A stretch of 64,000 nt of DNA, from assembly GCA_947568835.1 (NCBI GenBank), contig OX387603.1:2395701-2459700 (forward strand), in the 5' to 3' direction. The position numbers and the translations under genes are program-made. Of the stretch, positions 23,704 to 33,900 are shown in pieces (position 1 is the first letter of the stretch; each line of letters starts with the position of its first letter). This stretch comes from Protonemura montana (Eukaryota; Arthropoda; Insecta; Plecoptera; Nemouridae). The notes under the pieces were generated by a model. That model was not told the origin of the DNA. It searched no databases and was given only the letters and a program-made list of their open reading frames with translations.

Positions 23704-25886
23704 ATGGATAAAATGTCATTAGAATCACGAAACAGAGGGCGGAAGTTCCCTCAGAAGTTGTGGGAAGCTGTTACTTACAATGAAGATGGCTTAATATATT
23801 GGAGCTCATCTGGAAAATCCATAATCTTTCGGTATGATATGGTAAAAAAATATTCCTCACAAGAGAGCAATTCCTTGTTTCATACTAAAAGTATGTCCAG
23901 TTTCATACGTCTTCTGAATAGCTATGGGTTTCGCAAAGTGAAAAACGCAGAGAGAGACTTGCATGGAAAACCAAGCGCAGCTCTGCATCTGCAGTATTCT
24001 AGGGAATTCTTTCAGAAGGGCCGAGCTGACTTGCTTAGCTTGATAGAGCGAAACCCCAGAACACCCAAAGCCGAAGAATGGAAGAGCAAAATAGATTCTA
24101 TGCGGAGAAGCAAATTAAATTTCAGAGAGGTAAATATACAAACAATAGTTACTGTTCAAAATTAGCACACTAGATGTGGTATTCAAAATGTTAACAATGC
24201 ACCTAAATGTTCTCTTTCAGCAAGTTGTGAAAAACAAGCTTGAAATTGTTGACAGAGCTCGCAAGAATTATGCAAAAGTAATAGCAAATTCTTTGAAGGC
24301 CTATAAAAATGGCGATAAAGGTACCTACTATAGTTATTTTTGTCATTGAAAATATATCCCTTCTATTTGGTCAAGTATCTTTATAATTTATTTTTTTATT
24401 TTTAAATCTAGGTTTTGAGGATTGAATGAGTTGTGAGTCAACGATGGCAGGGCCCAATTGAAAAATATATGCAGAGACAATGTCAATGCAATTGATATAT
24501 TTTTACAGTCAGTACAGGTAGGAAGGCGGTACCTTCCTATTGTTAACATTGAGTTTCAATTGGGCTGTGGTAGAGATAACGTACGACAACTCATTCAATA
24601 TTTTTACACAATGAACCTTGTGTTCACAACATTTTTTAGCCCAACATTACATAGGTATGAAAAAAAAAGTACTTGCTTTGCACTGTGATTGCATTTGGCT
24701 TTGCATCTCCAGCAGAAGTAACAATTTTTCATTGAGTTTATCGATAAGTTTCACTGGTGTGTTTGTCACTTAGGTGATGCACCATTTACCTTCTATTTCA
24801 GGTAATTTTCTCAAAAAATCAATGACGACAGAAGGAATAAAACATCTTTGCGAGAATACAGATGATACTATTGTGCATGTAACATCTCGGGTTGTCGTTC
24901 TGAAAGTTCAACAAAATCAAGGCAGGTGAATTATGTTTTTTTTCAAGCAAGTAAAAAAGATGCGTACATTTAACTTGAAATCACCTCGAGTCGTGAAGTT
25001 TTATTGAAGATGCTAGTAATGCAACATCCGATTGAGGAGCCCAATGAGTACTTCAGTTACAGAGCAGTTTGCATGCCACAAAAAATAGTAAAAATTACCC
25101 CACTTCAAGGGGCCCGTCTTGGACACACGGTCCTTGAATTGAACAGGTGAGGCGTGGAACAGGGAATCCAGAACTACAACTCACCCAATATAAATAAAAA
25201 CTGTCAGAATCTCATGGAAATAGGGTCAGTGTGTTGGATGCTTTCAAAAACCTAACGATTAACACCGGCCCAAAAGACATTTGCTGAAAAATATCTAAAA
25301 AACACCACTAACCACTGCAATAAGTTATGATGGTTTTTAGACTCATGTCTGCTTGATTTATCCTTAGCACTAGTTTTAAGAAAAACTATATGAAATGGGT
25401 TTTGAATGCTAAGTGAAGGGCAACTACTTGACTACTTGACTTGCCTACTTGACTGCTCTAACCCTTGATGAAGTATCTAGTACACGTTACGAAACGTTGG
25501 GAAATTTAGTTGTCCTTTACTTAGCATTCAAAACCCATTTCAACTAGTTTTTCTTATAACTGCAATAAGTTATTCTGAATAGATCCTTAAGTCCAAATTT
25601 AATAACTAAGAAACTGTGGAAGCATAAGAAATAATGGCAATGCAGAAAACAAACTAGAGTTAAAATAACAAAAAACAGTTAATACTAGTTAAACTGTCAT
25701 TCCAATATGTGTCATTAATATATCTTGTTTGTAGATCTCAGCATATATACACTAGAAGACGCTCCGAAGAGAAAGCAGAAATTTGACCATCTTATTGGAG
25801 AATGGAACTCTTCAGAAATTGTGGACGACGACGTGCCAATCTGCGTCGACAAAGAAGAAGTCGTTGAGTACGAAGAGAAGTTTTAA
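23704..25886 (+). CDS. HSF-type DNA-binding domain protein (HSF5/HSFY-like)
   Basis: Four exons (23704-24129, 24221-24320, 24802-24921, 25735-25886) give 798 nt and 265 residues. Residues 10-120 are a heat-shock-factor winged-helix domain: RKFPQKLWEAV at the start, a GKSIIF strand, then SMSSFIRLLNSYGFRKV, which matches the recognition helix that inserts into DNA. The form resembles HSF5/HSFY rather than HSF1. After it comes a charged helix (VVKNKLEIVDRARKNYAKVI), then an acidic tail (VDDDVPICVDKEEVVEYEEK). I see no long heptad trimerisation region of the HSF1 kind. Intron 3 appears to use a GC donor (CAAG then GCAGGT). The nearby GT four bases on would shift frame and stop after about 17 codons, whereas the GC site opens the whole last exon. 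An AATAAA at 26691-26696 could end a roughly 0.8-kb 3' UTR. The gene converges on TRIM23. Domain assignment is strong; the subfamily is uncertain. Confidence 0.85.
25331..25560. mobile_element. Hairpin MITE family B
   Basis: Begins ATGGTTTTTAGACTCATGTC and TTATCCTTAGCACTAGTTTT; the second arm starts at about 25494 with CGTTGGGAAATTTAGTTGTC. In intron 3 of the HSF-like gene. Confidence 0.78.
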
Positions 25887-26690
25887 GAAGTCGTTTCTAA
25901 GTATTTCAATTGAATCAAGATCAAACCGGCCTATTTGTGATTAATTCTGTGATAAAACCGGACACATTTTTAAACTCAGGACACCGAATGGAGTAGGGTT
26001 GCACTTGCTATGTTTGTAAATTAACAAAAAGTTTGTTTGGTTTTAGTTTGTTAAATTGTTCGACTTTTCCAAATTTTGTCAAGTGGTTTGCATGTTTCTT
26101 TATTCAAAGTAGTTTTGTGACAATCTAATTATAGCTTGGTATTCATTTTAGTTTGCTAGCAAAGAATAATGTAAGGTTAACTACGGTTTTTAGTTATGAT
26201 GGTGATACTGATCAATTCAAAACGAAAAAATCTTTGTGAAGATATCTGAAGAAGTCACAACTTCTTTTTATAGATAAATGATTGAAAATAGAGTGTAACA
26301 ATACTCACATTCTTATATCTCCAGCCTGTCAAAAGTGTTCCTTATATTGTACCAAAAATAGACTGTCTCTGTCAAGAGTTTGTTAAAGTTTGTTAATTTA
26401 ATTTGTTGCTATGTTAAGTTTGTTGCTTGTTAAAATATCAAATATCAACTGTTAATTAATGATATTGTCTATAGTCACTCAGTCAATATGTGTGCAAATT
26501 GTTGAGCAAATGTAAAGTACAAATTGAAATTCTAGTTTATATAAATGCAAGCGGTGTATTCTTGCACAGAGCCCAACTGGCACGCTATAAAACACAATAA
26601 GTCACAAAAAGTCACTTTGTGTCCAAGTAAATAGCCCAAAGGTGATCAAAAGCATGCTGTGATTTCAACAAAAAATGTTGGCCAAGGAAT

Positions 26691-26696
26691 AATAAA
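26691..26696 (+). terminator. Candidate polyadenylation signal of the HSF-like gene
   Basis: AATAAA about 0.8 kb after the stop codon in the right orientation. It overlaps a second AATAAA. Placement is inferred without transcript evidence. Confidence 0.4.
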
Positions 26697-27687
26697 TAAA
26701 ACATCCGTATTAATTGTTAAAACAGCGTACATTTATTAAAATATTATTATAGGTTAACGATATTAGAATCTATATTGCAGCAGAGAATCGAGCTCTGTTC
26801 ACAGCAGAAGGTAACAAATGTTAGCTTTAACATTAAACTCTCCATCAACATGAAAAAATCAAAAAAACAATTTTTAAAGATTTAAAGATTTTCTAAATGT
26901 TTTTGAGCCTACACAATTTAACGATACAGTTCTATCAGCAATTTAAATGCCATTTCCATATAAATAACCGGAAGGTTACTGCATTCTATTTAAATTTCAA
27001 ATGGCCAAGCTAAGTACTAGCAATATATTGACGTTGCTTCATTAATTCATGAAATTCAAGAAAAGCAACAATGGTTCTTGGCTAGAACAGTAGATAAAGA
27101 CAATGCACATCTTCTGAAGCAACCAGTCATTGGATAAGAATTCACACTGAGTAATGAAATGATCAAATCACAGATTTAGAACGACAACGACAGACATCTG
27201 TGGATGTCAGGATTTTAATAGATTTCCATCTGCTTGCTAATAAGACCAAAGCGTAGACCAATAAGACCAAGACCAAAAGAAGCGAGATCAAAGATCCGTG
27301 AAAGAGAAAAATATCCGTTTGTCACAAGGACAAAAAAGAGATTTTTTGGAGAAAAACACTGAGTCCCCGAATTCAACCTCCCGACTAAACAATAAAATAA
27401 ATTACGTAGTTTTCTTTGAGAAAAATTAACAAATGATAATAAATAAATAAAACTGCAATTAGAAGATTATCGAGTCATTTTTTTCTTTCATGATAAGATC
27501 AATACTACCTTAAAACGTGGCACAATGCGAAGATGGTGCCAAGAAGCTGAATATTTGTTGTGTTGAAGAAGGAAAGAGAGAGGGAGAGCAACTTAACGGA
27601 GATGAAAAATGAAAAATGATCTAGAAATCTAAAGAATTTTAACTTTTCAGCGAGTTACCTTTGCCAGTTCAAAGATGTCGATTTTCT

Positions 27688-27865
27688 ATGATGGTTTTTA
27701 GACTCATGTCTCTTGCTCTTATGCTCTTATGCTATGCTTATCTTATGACTCTTATGCTCAAACCTCTGAAGAAGTAACTAGTATATGTTGCGAAACGTTG
27801 GGAAATTTAGTAGCCCTTTACTTAGCATTCAAAACCCAGTTCAAATAGTTTTTCTTAAATGTCGA
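27688..27865. mobile_element. Hairpin MITE family B, rearranged
   Basis: ATGATGGTTTTTAGACTCAT is followed by a CTTATG-rich insert and then the right arm with GAAACGTTGGGAAATTTAGT. Beside the TRIM23 3' end. Confidence 0.72.
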
Positions 27866-27984
27866 TTTTCTACTCTGATCAGTTGCGCTCCCGCTCTTTC
27901 CTTCTTCCTCACAATGAAACGCGGGTTAGTAACAGCGCAGTGCAGAGACATCAGCAAACTCTGTTTAAAACGCAACGTCCTCGT

Positions 27985-30900
27985 CTACGACAGAACTATT
28001 TGCCGAGAGAGCCAGTCGAGCCCGTCACGCAGGCCCGTCCCCGATTGAGCATCGCATGCCTGGACGTGCCAGCTGCGACCGGAGCAGAGCTTGCTCAGCG
28101 ACATCGTTTGCGCCAACTCCTCGATACTGGCACAGCCTTCCACATCCTAGAAACATAGAATGAGACGCTCTGACCACAAAGTCACAGAAAGACAGCATCG
28201 ATGTTTAGTATTATGATGGTTTTTAGACTCATGTCAACTTGATTTATCCTTAGCATTAGTTTTAAGAAAAACTATTTGAACTGGGTTTTGAATGCTAAGT
28301 AAAGGGCTACTAAATTTCGTAAATTTCGAAAATTTAGTTAACAACTTAAAAAAATTAACTAAATTTATGACAAATTCACCGTTAAATTTCGTAAAATTTC
28401 GGATTTTAGTAGCCCTTTTCTTAGCATTCAAAATCCAGTACAAATAATTTTTCTTAAGATGTTTAGTATTATTTAAACTGGTACTTGCTATGGTAGAGTA
28501 ATTTATCAATATAAATCCTTTCAAAAAAGTATACCAAATTAAGGAATAGGACCACGATCACCGCCTTTAGCAACTGTTGCTCTAATAATTGGAGCTCATT
28601 AGAAAATCCTCTCTAAATTTAACCAAATAAATTACAATAAATATGTTATCAACTTTAATTTCTAAGTTCCTCTCTAAATACCATATTAGCCCAGACAAAT
28701 CGCAATATTTGGGGTTTATATATTTCAATTTTTTCCTTGAATTCCTGCTCCAAATACATTGGTCTCATTACGTTTGAGGCCGCATTACATTCTGGCTACT
28801 AAGTTGTTAAAAAGTCAGATTGGAAAATTAGACAGCGAAGTCCTCTGCTTGCATTGGCACTCTGTACCGTGAGGGCACTTTGAGAGGTAAACATCCGACC
28901 GCAACTCTTCGATCAGATCTTCGAGCAGTGCTGTAGTCGAGGGTATACGTGGGTATACGCCGTACACTCAAAAAACTTTTTGACACCGAGCGTATACCCA
29001 AAAAAAATTTACAGGGAATACGCCCAATAAATACTCTTTGTAAAACTTTAAAATGCGTTTTGCAACGACAATTCTTAATCTCCCTACAACCTGCACTATA
29101 AAAACTCGAAAAGCAAAGTTTATTCCGAAAAGTGGGTAGTCCGTGTATGGGTATGGATGGGTATGCAATGGTTTTTCCAAGCAGTCAATATACTCATTCA
29201 ACCCACCCGAGGAAAGCGCGATTGCAGCGACCCCAACACCAAGTAGTAGTTTTAGTGTTGATAGGAATAAACTATCTATGAACTATAACTATTGAATAGA
29301 CGAAACGGTAAAGAATTCAACCCCCCCCCCCCCCCCCATACCCAGTACCTAACCTAGTGATGACCACGGCATTTGGAACTCACAGCCTGATAACCCAGCG
29401 TATACCCAAAAAAATATGTAGGACTACACCACTGCTCTTATTTCTCTTGGGCTGCAAAAACTCTGCATCGTGCGTGAGGTGTTTCTGTACCTGTTTGTTG
29501 GCCAGGATCAGGAGCGATGCGTCCTTCAGTTCCTTCTCCGAGAGAAGCTTCGCGAGTTCGCACAGAGCTTCGTCTAGTCTGTCCCGATCGGCAGAGTCGA
29601 TCACAAACACAACGGCCTGGAACATTGAACATACTGGCACCACTAATTTCTTAGACTGTAGCATCGAAGATGCTATGGTGAAATTATGATGAAATTATGA
29701 TCAACAGGATTCCTCCACAAGTCCATGCTGTCGAAAGGTTTATAAGCAAGGCGAGTGAAGTTGCTGCACTAACTTTCATCCCTCCAACCTCTCTTCCAAA
29801 CAGAACTGGTCATGTGTATGAATGTTCACCCATCCAATACCTGACCCAGCGCAGTGTTGCTTAACTTTCATCTCTCCAACATCTCTCCCGAACAGAACTG
29901 GTCATGTGTATGATGGTCACCCATCTAATACCTGACCCAGCATACCTGAGTGTTAAAGTAGTAGTGCCTCCACAGCGGACGAAGCTTTGGTTGACCACCG
30001 ACGTCCCAGACTGTGAAGACAAGGTCGTTGTGTTCGACTGTCTCCACGTTGAACCCTATGGTTGGAACGGCCGCGATGAACTCATCGTTCTTGAGCTTGA
30101 ACAAGATGGACGTCTTGCCAGCGCCGTCCAGGCCCAGGGTCAGGACTCGCATCACAACGTGAGGTCCAATGTGCACACGGTGATCCTGGAAGCAAGGAAT
30201 GTTCCTGGCATTAATTCAATTCTGTATTCTATTCGATGTTAAAACTGATTGACACACGATTCTGTTACTGAAAAAAAAGAAGCTTATGAAGTTTACAATA
30301 AAATCCCACTGTTTTGTTGCTTGGTTGCACTGGCCATTGTCTTTATCACTCGAGAGAAGAGCTCTTCTCTATCGAAAAAAAAAAAATCGGCAACGGCTAA
30401 AGGCAACGGCCAGAAAGTCAACAAATCCCCTTCTTTCGCAGACTACCACACTCGCTTGGTAAGTTCCGTACTATCACTTTACCTTTCCAATCAACATATT
30501 AGTTATCCCAGCACTTTGGCATAATACAAATCAACATATTCTTGTTATCCCAGCACTTTGACACATTACAAATCAACATATTCTTGTTATCCCAGCACTT
30601 TGACACATTACAAATCAACATATTCTTGTTATCCCAGCACTTTGACACATTACAAATCAACATATTCTTGTTATCCCAGCACTTTGACACATTACAAATC
30701 AACATATTCTTGTTATCCCAGCACTTTGACACATTACAAATCAACATATTTGTTATCCCAGCACTTTGGCACATTACAAATACACATATTCGTCATCCCA
30801 GCACTTTGACACATTACAAATCATCTTACAATAGTACGGTCTTTTTGAGAGAACTCAAAATCAGGGACACTCAAGATGTTGGCCTCGACTTATCTCCATG

Positions 30901-33900
30901 ACAACAGCTTACCTTCGTGAATGTGATGGGAATGGCTGCGTCCGGGAGAAGTTCGTCGGCACCGAGCTGCGCAAACTGCTGCTGCTGTTTGTCGACAAAG
31001 TCCAGAGCCTCGCGGATCTCACGGCCGGCGGCCAGGAGACGGGCATCGTCGAGGAGCGCACTCTGCTCGCACTGCACGCAAACGCTGGCCACCTTGGGAG
31101 GTACAAGAAGGCTGTGAGTTGGACGGACGGACAGTCGGATGTATCAGGTTAGATAAACCCGAGTGGAGAACATCTTGAGTTCAATGCATGTGATTGGGAG
31201 TTGTCATGGCAATTATTCTAACTGCGATACAATTTCGGACTAACACAGTTTTTGAAGGAGTCAAGAGATATTCCTTCTGCGTGGTTCTCTCCAGGGACCC
31301 CAACCGAAATAGATAACAGTTCTGGTTCCCTTTTTTAAATATTGTGAATTTCGGTTCCGGTTGTAGTTTCCGGTTCTCAGGAGACACAGCCAAAACGTAG
31401 AGCAACTCTGCATCTATCTCGACCTGTTTTTAGCTAAGATCTTCTTCGTTCTTCAAGTGCATTCTTTTCTCTTCTAAAAGAATTGGCACTCTTAAATGCC
31501 ACTCAGTAACTCTATAACAAGTGCCTCTGATGCCAAAACAAATTAAAATTCGGTTGCAGACAAACAATCGACGTTTTTCTTAAGATGAAATCTTATTTAA
31601 ATTGCAAACGCTTGCAATGCGCGGGGTATTTTACTATAAACAACACTATAACCGTCTCAAAAATTGATGCCCAAACGCAGACTCGAACCCGCAAAAGGTG
31701 GAGATCGGGGTTTGAGTCCACATTTGAGCATCAATTTTTGAGACGGTTATAGAGTTATTAATAATAAGACGTTTTTCTTGCTGCTGCAATGTTCTGTCAC
31801 ATGTCACCTGGCAGCTGTCATCTATCAGCAGCAGCTGTTACCTGTGAAACGGAGGTTGCGAGATCCTCTTGAAGCTGTCGCAGAGAGCAAACGCGGTCAC
31901 GCACGTGGGTGTCGACTGTTGTTCGCGCGGCCGTCTCTTGTCGAGCCAACGCCTCACGTTGAGCCGCAAAGTGCTGTGCCACGCGGAGCCGTGCCATGTC
32001 CGCAGTGCCTTCGGCTCCGTCGCTTCCTTCCAGTCGCTGGGCCGCGAGCTCTGACAAACATACTTGAGATTAACACATGAATGTTTGATGGGGTCTCTAA
32101 TATACAGGTGGGAAATAAATCGAGGGTTGATTTCACCAACGCCGTTTAAATCAAGGTTAATTGTCGTTTTCTTGAAGGTATTAGGACAAAATTGACTGTA
32201 CGAATTTTGACGGCACTTTGAAAGATTTGACAGAGGATTTAATTTTAGTTTGAATTAGGTGATGATTCAGGAAGCCTTTGTCCTGTTATATCAAATAAAT
32301 TTTATTTAGCAGCAGTCACTTTTTTCTCTCTGCTCAAATCACTGTTTAATATTTGAACCTCGAAGGACGGGGGTTTGACGTTTAAACGATTTGGAAGTCA
32401 AAGTAAGAAGTCCTGTTGATATTTTGTTTGTATCCCCAGTCACTGACACTGACCAACCCGGCCAATAATACCTTCTCCTCAGTCCAGTAACATTGACCTG
32501 AGCCTTGCTATCGCACTACAGATTAGCCGTGCACAAACATTTCACACAGAGGATAATTTAATATTTATTTTTGTACTCCTTTATATTTTTTTCCTCTCTA
32601 TTCCTCTTTTGTGCCAGTGTTCTGGACTAATAAAAACAATTCTTTAGTTGTTGCAATTGTTGTTTACATTAAATATTTTGTTAATGTGCAGGTAATTTGG
32701 CAGAGACTCGGGAAGCGTGAGTACTTTCGTCCTTGACAGAGACGAGTTTACCTCACAGACGATTGAATAACAATGGCTGCCAGCTTTAACAAAAACTATT
32801 TCAACTGGGTTTTGAATGCTAAGTGAAGAACAACTAAATTTCCCAACGTTTCGTAACTTGTACCTGTTACTTTATCAAGGGTAAAAGACAATGATCCTGA
32901 CAATGATTCGTTTTTTCCATACACATAATTGGCTAGTTAGTAAAAAACTCCAATTTGTTTGTGATTTTCTTTCAGAAAATACAAATTACGTTAGTTTTTT
33001 AGTTATTGACCCTGATTATTTTAGTTATATGGATTTAGGAAGCTTGAACTTGGTAATTGTTATAATTTTGTGTGGTTCTTATGTTATCGGAAAATTGTCA
33101 GGACTGCTCTTACCCTTGATAAAGTAACAGGTACAAGTTACGAAACGTTGGGAAATTTAGTTGTTCTTCACTTAGCATTCAAAACCCAGTTGAAATAATT
33201 TTTGTTAAAACTAGTGCTAAGTTTACATCAAGTAGACATGAGCCTAAAAACAATCATAATGGCTGACAGCTGCCGTAAGTAAGAACAAAATTAGCTTCGA
33301 GATTGCATATCATCATCGACCCAGCTTCAGTAATATTAGGTCTGCATATTTTTCGTCCCGCAATCGCGACTGAAAACTCACCAAGTTTGTGTACAGTCTC
33401 CGACATGTCCTCCATGAACTTCCTCATGTGCTGCACTGTATCGACCACTGATGCGCGGATGCTCTCGGCTTCCATCTCCACCAGAGCGTGCTGGAAAACA
33501 AATATCTATCTCAGAATAACCGCCCTACGCATTGACAGAACCTCACGAAAACTTCCGTCGCTTCGCTGGTGACGCTGATTAATGTCATGGCAACGACGAC
33601 GAATCAGTTTCATGCCTAAAGTGCCTAAAATCAACAAAAAAATAGTAAGAAACTTATGGTCTGATTTCAGGTTATATGATCACCTCTGTAGCTAAATTGC
33701 TGGAAAAGGAAAAGAAATCTACATCTGGTTTAAAGTAATTAGTGATTAAATTGTTTATCTTGTAGTATGATACGGTAAGAAGCCTACGAACCAAACGGTT
33801 TGGCGTGTTGGAAACACCGGTTCTCGTGAGATCACCGAAGTTAAGCAACACTGCGCTGAGTCAGGTATTGAATGGGTGACCATCATACACATGACCAGTT

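Larger units (their letters stand above)
25887..27984. other. Convergent intergenic region between HSF-like gene and TRIM23
   Basis: About 2.1 kb between two stop codons, AT-rich and without a supportable coding frame. It holds the likely 3' UTR of the plus-strand gene (AATAAA at 26691) and that of TRIM23. The right end, about 27688-27865, is a copy of the hairpin MITE family. A fragment near 27530 resembles the 29-bp satellite unit. Nothing else is recognised. Confidence 0.6.

Noticed and set aside
28868-28935. Minus frame [13 protein letters not shown] near TRIM23 exon 9-10 boundary, considered as an extra exon
   Set aside because: Exons 9 and 10 already join in phase to give the complete NKQD-to-C-terminus of the ARF domain.
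30499-30901. Frames on both strands reading [14 protein letters not shown] and [13 protein letters not shown] repeats
   Set aside because: Artefact of a 42-bp tandem repeat, whose length keeps frames open.
32891-33127. 78-codon hydrophobic frame inside a hairpin MITE
   Set aside because: No homology, and shorter MITE copies lack it; noted only as a possible remnant of the parent element.
33820-33895. Possible 5S rRNA gene
   Set aside because: Only the internal part resembles 5S; the 3' third is replaced by SINE body and the element has a target duplication.
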